Part shown: positions 37,870 to 49,777 of the stretch, one piece after another | Layout: every line of letters starts with the position of its first letter | Position numbering within the stretch: position 1 is the stretch's first letter | Translations under genes and position numbers: made by a program | Notes under the pieces: model-generated | Databases searched by the model: none | What the model saw: only the letters and a program-made list of their open reading frames with translations | Told to the model about the DNA's origin: nothing | Assembly (NCBI GenBank): GCA_012295275.1 | Contig: CM022668.1 | Coordinates: 8,612,818-8,676,817, forward strand | DNA: 64,000 nt | Direction: 5' to 3' | Origin: Chrysomallon squamiferum | Lineage: Eukaryota > Mollusca > Gastropoda > Neomphalida > Peltospiridae

Positions 37870-39056
37870 TCATAGATAGGTAGGGACACTGGATAGCTGT
37901 TAGGGTTAGTAGTTATGTGTTAGAGGTAGGTGTTATCTGTTAGAGATAGGAGTTATCTGTTAGAGGTATGAGTTATTTGTTAGAGATAGGTGTTATCTGT
38001 TAGAGGTAGGAGTTATCTGTTAGAGGTATGAGTTATTTGTTAGAGGTAGGAGTTATCTGTTAGAGGTAGGAGTTATCTGTTAGAGGTATGAGTTATTTCT
38101 TAGAGATAGGTGTTATCTGTTAGAGGTAGGAGTTATCTGTTACAGGTAGGTGTTATCTGTTAAAGGTAGGAGTTATCTGTTAGAGGTAGGTGTTATCTGT
38201 TAGGGTTAGGAGTTATCTGTCAGAGGTAGGAGTTATCTGTTAGAGGTAGGAGTTATCTGTTACAGGTGGGTGTTATCTGTTAGAGGTAGGAGTTATCTGT
38301 TACAGGTAGGAGTTATCTGTTACAGGTAGGTGTTATCTGTTACAGGTAGGAGTTATCTGTTACAGGTAGGTGTTATCTTTTAGATGTAGGTGTTATCTAT
38401 TAGAGGTAGGAGTTATCTGTTAGAGGTAGGTGTTATCTGTTAGGGTTAGGAGTTATCTGTCAGAGGTAGGAGTTATCTGTTAGAGGTAGGAGTTATGTGT
38501 TAGAGGTAGGAGTTATGTGTTAGAGATAGGAGTTATCTGTTAGAGGTAGGAGTTATATGTTAGAGGTAGGAGTTATGTGTTAGAGATAGGAGTTATCTGT
38601 TAGAGGTAGGAGTTATGTGTTAGAGGTAGTGTTATCTGTTACAGGTAGGTGTTATCTGTTAGAGATAGGTGTTATCTGTTACAGGTAGGAGTTATCTGTT
38701 ACAGGTAGGAGTTATGTGTTAGAGATAGTGTTATCTGTTACAGTTAGGTGTTATCTGTTAGAGATAGGTGTTATCTGTTACAGGTAGGAGTTATTTGTTA
38801 GAGATAGGTGTTATCTGTTAGAGGTATGAGTTATCTGTTAGAGGTAGGAGTTATCTGTTAGAGGTAGGAGTTATCTGTTAGAGATAGGTGTTGTCTGTTA
38901 GAGGTAGGTGTTGTCTGTTAGAGATAGGTGTTATCTGTTAGAGGTAGGTGTTATTTTTAGAGGTAGGTGTTATCTGTTAGAGGTAGGTGTTATTTTTAGA
39001 GGTAGGTGTTATTTTTAGAGGTAGGTGTTATTTTTAGAGGTAGGTGTTGTCTGTTT
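37870..39056. repeat. 20-bp minisatellite, about 59 copies
   Basis: Units of GTTATCTGTTAGAGGTAGGA with common variants (AGG/TGG, GAG/CAG, ATG). The last five or so units are shortened by loss of CTG. It fills most of the gap between DL6 and DL7. Confidence 0.97.
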
Positions 39057-39256
39057 CAAGTGCATGTTAACTGGTAGTGGTTACCAATTAGTGAGCTGAC
39101 TTATATTGAAACAGCAGAAGAAAACTCCCGTATAAATCTCGAGAACAGATTAAAATCGTAACCAAAACAAACTTCAGTTTCCATGTAGTTTGATCTGCAT
39201 AATCATCATCATTACTTATTTAATGATTTATTGATTTATTTTGTTCTTTTTATTTT

Positions 39257-39314
<58 letters not shown>

Positions 39315-39338
39315 ATTATTATAATTTATTGTTATTTC

Positions 39339-39390
<52 letters not shown>

Positions 39391-39840
39391 GTTATTAATA
39401 AGTATTTGTCGGTTCTGCTTTTGTGTGTTGAGTCAAATCATTTCACCTTTAAATAAGATTTTGTGAAGAAAATGAGTATGAAATTCGTACTGTTTCGATG
39501 TTTCTGATGTATTTGTGGAAAGACTTATCTACTGAAATATTCGTACTTTGAATTTACTACTCTCATGTAACTTTAAAATTGTATAATATCAAAACTATTA
39601 AAAATATTTCGGCTCTGTCTTTTTAATATTATTATTTTTATTTTTTTTTGTGTTCCGCTGTAAGTTTGTCAAATTGAATTAGTGAAAACAAAAGAAAACG
39701 TTTTTTTGTGTTAATGGACAGTGATAAAACAGAAATCTATTTATTACTGCAGTAATACGAGTCAGCGCAAGTTTTATTATTCCGACACTGTAATACAATA
39801 TGAAAAATGAAAACATAATTTCATTTGCATTATCGATAAA
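39057..39840. repeat. ATT microsatellites and AT-rich spacer before DL7
   Basis: ATT runs at 39263-39311 and 39343-39392. The rest is AT-rich and without a gene. Confidence 0.8.
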
Positions 39841-39849
39841 ACTTCCTGA

Positions 39850-39857
39850 TATATAAG
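39850..39857 (+). promoter_or_regulatory. TATA box of DL7
   Basis: TATATAAG lies 46 bp before the start codon. No ACGTGGC box was found upstream, so DL7 is the exception in the family. Confidence 0.5.
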
Positions 39858-39895
39858 TAGATATTCTAACAGCACAGAACAGTAGCATATACAAC

Positions 39896-41730
39896 ATGAA
39901 GCAGGTTATCGTCGTTTGCCTCATTGTCTCTGTGATGTGCCTGGTTGTATTAGATGGACGTAGAGTCTGGAAAGACAGCGTCGGACCACCAAACAAGGCT
40001 TTCTGGAGTAAATTTCTTGTGTATTTGTTTCACATTATAAAATTCCTCATTACTCTGTTAGTCTTAAATGACTGGCAGGGTAGTACACGCATTTTGTATT
40101 GTCAGTTAATGGATACATAAGCAAAAGGTTACTAGACATATGACTAATCTGTCTCAGAAAGCAAGAAGTGTTGTCATGCTTCTTCGACTGCTGGTGGAAG
40201 ACGGCAGTTTTAAAAAGTTTTATTCTTTGTCAGTCTACTGTTTACAGAGAAGCATGACAAAAATCTGCTTGACCTTTTCTTTATTTATTTAAGGGTTGGT
40301 GACATGAAAAAGGTTATATGAAAGATTTAGCTGAAATACACACACACAGTTTTCCATTCATTATAAACGCTTTTTACAGACAGATTTATGTTCAAGTGTG
40401 TGACGACTGTTATAAGATATGGAAATATTTTTAGGGAAACTTCACTATAAACTTCGAAGTCGGATATATTGGATCACTGAGAAAATAATGCACCATCTAA
40501 GAACAGATGGATCATTCAGTGTCCTTTCATTACAGCATTTTTTTGTCATGCATCTTCACCGTCTCCAACTGTCCGTCTTACAGATATTTAGAACCATGTT
40601 TAGCAGGAATAATGGTAAACTTCGGTTTAATCAGATGCGTGTATTACTTGTAGCTAGTGTTAACACTGAAACACTACTGGGATTCCCATCTCTGTCCCAA
40701 TCATACTGTCTCATAAGTTGTATTTATTATTATTATTATTATTATTATTACAGTATTATTATATTATTTTAGAGTTCTTCACCTAATAATAAGTGATTAA
40801 TGTATTAATTCTCTGTATACGTCTATGATATGTTCCTCTTTTTTTTTCAGCCAACGGAAAAACAAATATGTCTTTCATTAATATAACAACAAAATCATTA
40901 GCAGTAACAGGAACAGCATATTAAATATATAATTTAAACTTATTTTCAAATCTATTATTTTCATTCGCTGACATTTTGATAAAGTGTTTCATAACAGTAA
41001 ATAATTTAAGTCACAGAAAATCTGACAAAAATTTAAAAAAGAGTAATACAAAATTAATATAACTTTCTTTGTTTATTTTTTATTTCCTGAATTGTTTCGT
41101 TTTCTTTCCTTTTTCTTTTTTAATCATTTTGTTCAGAAGATGAGCGAATTTTTATTAACTGTCAAAGATAAGAAATCTAAAATTTAATCGTACAAAAATG
41201 AATTATACTTTCAGAGTGTGGCAGTTTTCCTGTAAGTTTCAGGTGTGTGTCTTCGCCTTCTGAGTGTCACGTTATCCAAGGATACATACTTCAGCGCTTC
41301 GCCTGCCGCGACAACAAACTTCACTGCTGCATTTGTAAGTCGCGATTCATTTGTGTGTAAACCGGAGAACACAGATATCTCACAAACTGGCACCCCATAG
41401 AGTGGAACACCCCGAAACAAACATCCCATAAAACTAATACACATAAGGTCTCAAAAATAAATAAATAGATAAATAAATAACAGACATAACCTTTCTTTTT
41501 AATAGTGTCATGTGATGTATTCATTTTTTTTTATTAATACAGCTTCATCGGTAATAAATAATTATTAAATACAGCTTCATAACTATTAAATTTCCTAAAC
41601 TGAATAAAAACATACGTACGTTTATGTGATATGAATAAATGTTTTACACACACACACACACACATTATATATATATATGTAGACTAATATTACTGTTTTA
41701 AAAAATATTCTCATTATTAGTATTATTAAA

Positions 41731-41778
<48 letters not shown>

Positions 41779-41901
41779 ATTATTATTATTTCATTATTAT
41801 CATTATTATCATCATCAACATTATTTTTACTTACCATTTTTTTCCTCTAGAGATAATGTATGTGTGTGAGGTGTATTTTTCTTCTTTCAGATACAAGTTA
41901 A
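39896..41901 (+). CDS. DL7: secreted six-cysteine defensin-like peptide
   Basis: Exon 1 (39896-40007, 112 nt) begins MKQVIVVCLIVSVMCLVVLD, a signal peptide, followed by a Lys/Arg/Trp linker and a phase-1 donor (TGGA then GTAAAT). The cysteine exon (41215-41334, 120 nt, phase 1-1) gives C-x8-C-x6-C-x12-C-x6-CC, one residue longer before CC than most. The last exon begins at 41891 after CTTTCAG and adds Thr, Ser and TAA (41899-41901). Exon 1 joins the cysteine exon in phase without a microexon. A second strong acceptor (TTTTTTTCAG, 40850) opens a frame to a TAA at about 40924, which could serve as an alternative cysteine-free ending. Confidence 0.78.
40172..40259. repeat. Stem-loop with 12-bp perfect arms in DL7 intron 1
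   Basis: TGTCATGCTTCT (40172-40183) is mirrored by AGAAGCATGACA (40248-40259) around a 64-nt loop that itself holds a small ACTGC/GCAGT stem. It could be a decayed mobile element or a structured RNA; nothing decides. Confidence 0.35.
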
Positions 41902-42048
41902 CCCGCTGAAAAACTGTGTTAAACACACAGCTGGAAATTCTCTAAAACCCCGCAGAAAAAATGTCGAAAAAAATGTTTAACTTCTGTCTTTTGTTTTCAT
42001 TTTCCTTATCAATGGTGTATATTATTATCATCATTTTTGTTATTGTTG

Positions 42049-42082
<34 letters not shown>

Positions 42083-42427
42083 CATTATTATTATTATTTC
42101 CTCTTCACAAAACACAAAATCTCAAATGATAGGAAAAATATATACTTATACACACCTACATACATACATACATACGTACATACGTATACACACACACACA
42201 CACATACACGCATATATATTGTTTTACAGATTATTTACTATTGGTTATTTAAAAAAAAGGTAAAATGCAGATATTTCCCGTTTAATTTGAATTAATCAAT
42301 GGTCCGGAATTTTCTCTTTCTTCTTGTCTGTAAGAAATTGTTACCAGAAAAGTCAATATTTATTTTATATATTATTATTATTATTATTATTATTTTAATT
42401 TTCTTTATTTTATTTTTTTATTTATTC

Positions 42428-42503
<76 letters not shown>

Positions 42504-43280
42504 TTATTTTATTTTAATTTTTGTTGTTGGCGTATTTCTCTTCATTGAATGTAGAAAACATATTGAAGGTAGCAAATAGCTATGATGACAAAATCTGGAT
42601 TTATTTCTTCATCACCGAGGTGAATTGTGTTTTCAGTGCATTCAAAGACGGATGTACGGACACAAAGATGTATATCAGTAAACACGTGCATGCTTATGAC
42701 AACAATTTCAATATTTTCCCCAAATAGTTCACATCACTGACAATATATATTTAATTTCCGTTTCTTTCTAAATTTTACAATTCTAATTCAGTATTATAAT
42801 AATTCAAATTAAAATGTTGATTTTTTTTTTATTATTTATGTAGATAAACAATAAAACAAATGTTACCCTTTCGTTTCCTATGATTTGTGCCACATGTGGC
42901 AGATATATTTGCCAAAAACCAAAAAAAAAAAATAAAAATAAAATAAAAAAATAAAAATAAAAATGATTATATTTTAGCATGTAATCGGTTTAGTAAATTT
43001 TTGACATTTTCTCTTTTAATAACGTTTCATATTTAATTAGAATATGTGTATATGTGTGTTTACGGATGTACGGATGTGTGTGTGTGTGTGTAAATTCATA
43101 AGCAAGTAAGAAAAATAGTCATCATAATATAAACCCTGCAGAGAAGAAATAATAATAACGAAAAATAAATAAATAAATAAATTAATTAATAGATAAAGAA
43201 AAAAGAAAAATAAGAAGTAAAGAAAACCTTTATGATAATTAGGAAGATGTGCTTAATTAAGACAGTATAACTGATTTTCT
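41647..43280. repeat. DL7 3' region and spacer with CA and ATT arrays
   Basis: CA (41647-41665) and ATT (about 41728-41776) lie in the last DL7 intron. Beyond the gene are ATT at 42051-42098, CATA/CA at 42155-42205 and ATT at 42430-42500. The open frame 42521-42727 is not repeat-derived but shows no family motif; I leave it uncalled. Confidence 0.7.
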
Positions 43281-43332
43281 TTACATCTGTTTTATTTCTA
43301 GACTGCACTTCTTCGTGCTTTCCATTCATGGA

Positions 43333-43438
43333 TTAAGACACTGTAAAAAAAAAAAAAGTATAAATAAAATGAATTAAGTAATAGTCACAGATTAAAAACG
43401 AGAACGAAAGAGAATAAACAAAAAGTAATCAATTATGC

Positions 43439-43508
<70 letters not shown>

Positions 43509-43866
43509 AAGAATAGAATATGGCAATTGCAGTATCTTAATATATGTTTGACTAATATTTATTCATCCCTTTAATTCATTGATCACATGATCGTATTATT
43601 ACTTACTTATGCAACAATGTTTTCCATTTTCGCATGTAAAATCAGTGGATACATATCCGCCAGATCCGTAACACTCATTGAAACCATATGAACAGTATGA
43701 ATGGTCGCTTCTATCAAAGCAGTCTGAAGAAATAAATATATTTAATAGGAATTTTCTTTCTTAACTTTAAAGTAGTAATGTGAAAATACAGAAATCAGTT
43801 TGCTCATCAAGAAGAAAAAGAAGAAGCAGGAGGAAGAGAAGAAAAAATTATATTCCAAAGAAGTAT

Positions 43867-43901
<35 letters not shown>

Positions 43902-44442
43902 CTTATTTATTTATTTATTTATTTATTTGTGTATTTATTTATTTATTTATTTATTTATTTGTGTATTTATTTATTTATTTATTTTTTGTGTATTTATTTA
44001 TTTATTTGTGTATTTATTTATTTATTTATTTATTTGTGTATTTATTTATTTATTTATTTACTTAGTTATTTATTTATGTATTTATTTATTTATTTATTTA
44101 CTTATTTATTTATTTATTTATTTATTTACTTATTTATTTATTTATTTATTTATTTGTTTATTTATTTATTTGTTTGTTTGTTTGTTTATTTATTTATTTA
44201 TTTATTTATTTGTTGTTGTTATTATTACAACTATTATTACTGTTCGTATCATATTTCTACTAATGTAGCATATGTTTGTATACATCGTTATCTCAAAGGA
44301 TAGAGAAAAAGCTCATCGGAAACTGACCTCCGTAATGATGTCTCTTCCTAAGTATTTCCTCGTTTTCACTCGACATCGGCTTCGCATGTGCCAAAGCGCT
44401 ACATATTAAAACAGCAACGGCGACTGAGATGAAAAGCTTCAT
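43333..44442 (-). CDS. DL8: secreted six-cysteine defensin-like peptide
   Basis: Exon 1 (44442-44328, 115 nt) encodes a signal peptide starting MKLFISVAVAVLICSALAHA and a basic linker, ending in phase 1 at a GAGGTCAGT donor. The cysteine exon (43723-43607, 117 nt, phase 1-1) gives C-x8-C-x6-C-x12-C-x5-CC with GKHCC. The last exon starts at 43340 after a long T tract and ACAG, adding Ser and TAA (43335-43333); AATAAA lies near 43296-43291. No microexon was found between exon 1 and the cysteine exon, and none is required by phase. A TATA-like CTATATTAAG at about 44508-44517 and the ACGTGGC box lie upstream. Confidence 0.8.
43439..43513. repeat. AAT then AAG microsatellite in DL8 last intron
   Basis: AAT units pass directly into AAG units. 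Confidence 0.95.
43863..44213. repeat. TTTA array in DL8 intron 1
   Basis: About 350 nt of TTTA with occasional TTTG, GTGTA and CTTA units. It fills more than half of the 604-nt intron. Long Tyr/Leu/Phe frames across it are artefacts. Confidence 0.95.
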
Positions 44443-44531
44443 ATTAGTTTTTATTTATTTATTCAAGTTTATTATCAAAATAGTGAAATGAGATGTACCC
44501 ATGCAGCTTAATATAGCCGTGCTACTGAAGT

Positions 44532-44538
44532 GCCACGT
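44532..44538 (-). promoter_or_regulatory. Shared upstream box ACGTGGC of DL8
   Basis: ACGTGGCAC, 96 bp before the start codon, with a TATA-like element between it and the gene. Confidence 0.55.
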
Positions 44539-44559
44539 AAACAAAACACCTGCTAAATG

Positions 44560-44803
44560 AATATTTACAAGATAAAAACAAACATTACATTCCAACCTTC
44601 CCACCTGCCATTGATCTGACAGATACACAGAGTTAAACAGGGAAGATCAGAGAAAATAAAATCAAATAAATGAATGAATAAAAATAAACAAATAAGCAAA
44701 CAAATAAAAAGTACATAAATAAACAAGTACACAACGGAACAACTAAACAAACAAAATAAACAAGCATACAAGCAAACAAACGAACACATGCACAAACAAA
44801 CAA

Positions 44804-44834
<31 letters not shown>

Positions 44835-45100
44835 AAAATAAAATAAAAAATAAAAAAATAAATGTTATTCCAAAACTCAGTCTGATGTGATAATGGTCAT
44901 TACTTCATGCTGGCAAATCTAATTAGTTGTGCAATAACTGACACCCAATAGTAGATGACAACTGAAATTTCATTAATTGTGTAAAAGTGCTTAAATCATT
45001 TTTTTCTCTTTACTTTATAAGTGTTGAGTGGTCTGTACGCCTTTTCCAAATACACTCTTACGTGTTTCTACATTCATACATACGCACGTACGTACATTCA
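44560..45100. other. Spacer with AAAT/AAAC tracts
   Basis: Degenerate AAAT and AAAC repeats (44655-44860), then AT-rich sequence without a gene. Confidence 0.65.
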
Positions 45101-46053
45101 CAGATAAATTCATACATATATGTATATATATATATATAGATAAAGAGAAAGAGAGATATAAGCAGATACACACACACACACACACAAACATATATATTTA
45201 CACACACGCACATAGATAGAATATATATTTACAGACACGGATAGAAAGAAACAGACAGAAGCAGATACACACACATAGTTACAGAGACACGGACAGAAAG
45301 AGAGAGACAGAAGCAGATACACACATATAGTTACAGAGACACGGACAGAAAGATAGAGACAGAAGGAGATATATATATACCCACACATAGTTACAGAGAC
45401 ACGGACAGAAAGAGAGAGACAGAAGCAGAGTTACAGAGACACGGACAGAAAGAGAGAGCCAGAAGCAGATACACACACATAGTTACAGAGACACGGACAG
45501 AAAGAGACAGAAGCAGACAGAAACGGACAGAGAGACAGAAGCATATACACACACATAGTTACAGAGACACGGACAGAAAGAGAGAGCCAGAAGCAGATAC
45601 ACACACATAGTTACAGAGACACGGACAGAAAGAGAGAGACAGAAGCAGATACACACACATAGTTACAGAGACACGGACAGAAAGAGAGAGACAGAAGCAG
45701 ATACACAGACACATAGTTTCAGAGACACGGATAGAAAGAGAGAGACAGAAGCAGATATCTATACACACACATAGTTACAGAGACACAGATAGAAAGAAAG
45801 AGACAGAAGCAGATAGACACACATAGTTACAGAGACACGGATAGAAAGAAAGAGACAGAAGCAGATACACACACATAGTTACAGAAACACGGATAGAAAG
45901 AGAGAGACAGAAGCAGAGATATATATATATATATATATATAGACACATACAGAGCCACAGATAGAAAAGAGAGAGAGAGAGATAGAAGCAGATATATATA
46001 TATTTATATAGACACATACAGAGTCACAGATAGAAAGAGAGAGACAGAAGCAG

Positions 46054-46084
<31 letters not shown>

Positions 46085-46135
46085 TACAGAGTCACAGATA
46101 GAAAAGAGAGAGAGAGATAGAAGCAGATACGAAGA
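45100..46135. repeat. 52-bp minisatellite with TA microsatellites
   Basis: Units contain AGAGACACGGACAGAAAGAG, then ACAGAAGCAGATACACACAC and ATAGTTAC. About 15-18 copies, with unit length varying by TA, GA and CA slippage. The Tyr/Cys/Leu frames on the minus strand are repeat translations. Confidence 0.92.
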
Positions 46136-47306
46136 GAAAAAAGAATTAGAGAGATGCCCGATGTAATAATTGATTCTGCGTTTTATTTTTATGTGTGCGG
46201 AATACAAATATAGAAAGTGGCTGACAGAAGGTGTGCAAAAAACATTGTTTATTATGACAGTTATTATTACCAATGCGAAAAAGGTGATTACATCAAATGC
46301 ATATTTAAAATATACACATACTCACTCACTGTGTGTGTGTGACTGCGTGTGTGTGTGAGAGATAGAAACAAAGAGATATCTGATATTTTCAGAAATACAA
46401 TTTTTTTTATAATTATTAAATATTAGTGATGATGTACGTGTGCGTATATCTGTGTGTGTGTCTGTCTGTGTTTGTGGTAATAAATAAATGAATAAACAAA
46501 AAAATGAAAGGAGTGAGTTTTATCTATTTGTATAGAAAGTTGAATTAATAGATCAGCAAAAAAGCAACAACAAAACAAAACAAAAAAAGAAGAAAAAGAA
46601 CAATATAAATCTTAATGTCAACAAAAAGAACAATAAAAATTACACACACACACACACATACACCAGACACAGACACACACACAAACACATACTCACACAC
46701 ACAGACACACACACATACACACAAACACACACGCACAAAAGCAATATTACTGCTACAAGTAACTGCAGAGCGGCAGTAGTAGAATCAGTAGTGTTATCTG
46801 CCCGAGTTTTCTCTGGCGGACATTTTAATGGATGTCGCTGGCTCTATGCCAATACTTCACACTGCAAGAAGAAACCCGACACCCCTGTCATAAAGTGACG
46901 TATCGCGTGTATACGTACAAATAGATGGTACTAGTGAACTCGAAAATGACCGATCTAAAGGAATAAAAAGCCAAACTTATACTAGCCGGAATCTTTGCCA
47001 ACCGTACGTTCACAAAGATTAGCCAAAACACATTACAGACCTGTCCATCCAGATGTCCGTCTGAGCTGTTCCACTCCAGCAGTCTCTCGGGCTAAATTAT
47101 TACTAATAGTAGCAGTAATATCATTAGTACTGAACAGTAATAGTAATATATTACAGCAACTAGCACCTTCTGTTTTAGTAACAGTGGATTATTCTTTCTT
47201 TTCTTGTCATGTCATTCAAAGAAAGAATCATTACTGTAAGTTACAATAAAGCTGTTATTCAAGTAACAGGATTTATATATTGTTTTAGCCATTGTAGTTT
47301 TGGGTT

Positions 47307-47369
<63 letters not shown>

Positions 47370-47685
47370 TTATTCTTCCAGTTGGTGGAAAACTAAACCA
47401 TAAAAAAAAAAAAAAAAAAAATGTATTCCCTCATTTGTTCATCAGTGTTTTATAACATAAGCCAATTAATTATTAACATAAGATACGTGCTTGAGAACTT
47501 TTAAATATTTTAATTAAAACATTCCTTTTATAATTTTATTTTGTTATCTAACTTACATTATTTTGTCCTATGTTGCTTTCCTTCTGCTTTTATTTTTTGT
47601 CTCTCTCTGTTTTTTTTATATTATCCAGTGGTTTCAAACTAACGCATCGAGTCACGAACTGATATATACCAGATCTTTAGATTCA

Positions 47686-47725
<40 letters not shown>

Positions 47726-47939
47726 GTTATAATGATTTTATAAACACACATACCACACATCACACATACACAGACTCACTCATACACACACATACACACA
47801 AACACACACACACACACACACTAAGAGAGAGATCGAGAGATAGAGGGGTAGAGAGAGAGAAAGATTACGTTTGGAATATAAAAATTAATGTTAGACAGAA
47901 GATACATATAAATAAATGTAAATGAGTTTTATATATATA

Positions 47940-48019
<80 letters not shown>

Positions 48020-48066
48020 ATAAATATATGTTAGTAATAAGAAACATTACCCATAACTTATTTCTA

Positions 48067-48097
<31 letters not shown>

Positions 48098-48480
48098 GTA
48101 TGTATGTATGTATGTATGTATATATATACACATGCATCGATGCATACATGTATGTAGTGTATGTAATTACGCATGAACGTATATATTTCTGTGTGTGTAT
48201 GTATGTATGAATGTTTGTACGTACGTATGTAAGCATGTATACATATGTGTATGTATTTGTGTATGAATGTACGTCTGATTTGACTCTACAGGTAGACAGC
48301 ATTCGGAACGCACTGACCGAAGTACAGACCTGACCTCACAAATTATTGGAGGCCGCCGAGGAGCCTCGAAGGTATGGAACCCATAACTACACACGTGTAT
48401 GTATGCATTTGTATGAAACACTGTATGCATGAGACATTTAAAAGACGAGAATATTAATAATCACTAAATAAATTTGAAGA
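46136..48480. other. Spacer between the 52-bp minisatellite and DL9
   Basis: CA/GT tracts at 46330-46350, 46450-46470 and 46640-46735; TTTA array at 47310-47370; AAT at 47687-47723; CA at 47740-47821; TA/GA at 47945-48020; GTAT at 48068-48260. The segments 46750-47230 and 48270-48380 are complex sequence, but I could not assign them; the first contains an open stretch without a start codon ending at about 46900. Confidence 0.6.
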
Positions 48481-48685
48481 ATATATTTATTAAATATTTC
48501 ATAATGAAGTAAATAATAAGAATAATACAAAAGAAAAGAAAAGAAAACGAAATACAAGAATGCAAACAATATAAAAGCTACAGTGAATATAATTTTATTT
48601 GAACTCATTTACGGATTGAAATATGCAAGTTGAATATTTCATAAACTGTTCACACAGGTGTTGTCACACAGTGCTTGATGTGCTG

Positions 48686-49297
48686 TCATCGCTGAAAAGA
48701 GAAGAGAAGAAAAAAGAGAAAAATATAAAACTAATAATTATGAAAACGAAAAAGAAATAGAAAAAAAGAACAAAAACAACAACAACAATAATAAAAATAG
48801 TAATAATAATAGTAATTGTATATGATATGCTGTGTAAAAACATTCGTCTCTCTCTTTCTCTTTTCTCTCTCTCTCTGTCTCTCTCTCTCTGTCTCTCTCT
48901 GTCTCTGTGTCACTCACTTCCTCTCTCCTTCTTTCTCGCCTTCCTTCTCTCTCTCAAATTCTGTCTCCGTCTATCACTCACTCTACCTCTATTTCATCCC
49001 GTCCCTCCGTCCTTCTCAGTTCTCTCTCTCTCTCTCTCTCTGAACTGCAACTACAAACGTAAAACTTACTTCTAGCTGACAACAGGGTCTTCTTCCATCG
49101 AGACATACGTACTTCTCGGTAAAGGATCCACCAAGTTGTTCACATTCATATATCTCATAATTGCAGTACGAAGTTATTGGGTTGTATTTGCATAGTGGTA
49201 GCAGACGTTTAGATCTTTCCATCCACAGCTTTTCTCTGTGCAATGGGTTGGCATGAGCTATTGCCATCAATACAACAATAACAGCAAGAGTAACCAT
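48686..49297 (-). CDS. DL9: defensin-like peptide with fused exons and shifted start
   Basis: Signal peptide, linker and all six cysteines lie in a single exon (49297-49070, 228 nt). It starts MVTLAVIVVLMAIAHANPLH and ends with C-x8-C-x6-C-x12-C-x6-CC plus three residues at a GTAAGT donor. The last exon starts at 48691 after CTTTTCAG and adds Arg and TGA (48688-48686). Introns 1 and 2 of the relatives are missing while intron 3 is kept. Four codons upstream, where relatives have ATGAAG, the sequence reads ATTAAG in frame, so the start has probably moved to the next ATG; the shortened signal peptide still looks functional. An AAGTGGC variant of the family box lies 97 bp before the ATT codon. 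Confidence 0.78.
48845..49045. repeat. CT-rich microsatellite in the DL9 intron
   Basis: CT with interspersed GT, CTTT and TCACT units; the last perfect CT run ends close to the DL9 donor. Confidence 0.9.
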
Positions 49298-49399
49298 AAA
49301 GAACTTAATGTTGCTTGTTCTATGCAGCTAAATTGGCGAAAAGAACTACTGGCGTGGCTGTTAAATAAAAAATGTTTTCGAAATCTGGCCAGTGAGAGA

Positions 49400-49406
49400 G
49401 CCACTT
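49400..49406 (-). promoter_or_regulatory. Variant box AAGTGGC before DL9
   Basis: Differs from ACGTGGC by one base and keeps the family distance when measured from the ancestral ATT/ATG position. Confidence 0.35.
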
Positions 49407-49429
49407 TCGTACTAGAAATAATCAATATT

Positions 49430-49740
49430 ACATGAATAATCATAATTATATTACATACGTTTATCTATGCCAACATTCCCCATCGAAATCTTAAAAAATA
49501 TGATTGAACAAAACTAGAACAAGGAGAAGACTAAGAGTTGCAAAGGGTTGGAAACTTTGTGGTTACGGAAATTTAAGGGTTTGAATACCACATACTTGAA
49601 ATATGTGAACGTTTTATATATACGTACGTACCCTTATATTATAATTCATTATATTATAATAGTAGTAGTAGTAAGAGTAGTAGTAGCAGTAATTGTAGTA
49701 GTAGTATTAACAGTATTACTGTTGTTATTGTTACTGTTAC

Positions 49741-49777
<37 letters not shown>

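Noticed and set aside
42521-42727. 68-codon plus-strand frame with two cysteines after DL7
   Set aside because: No signal peptide, no family spacing, starts in an ATT repeat.
43780-44303. Open frames of over 160 codons, rich in Tyr, Leu and Phe
   Set aside because: Translation of the TTTA microsatellite.
46757-46903. Open stretch with GGHFNGCRWLYANTSHCKKK
   Set aside because: Has two Cys but no start codon, the wrong spacing for the DL family and no clear splice sites.
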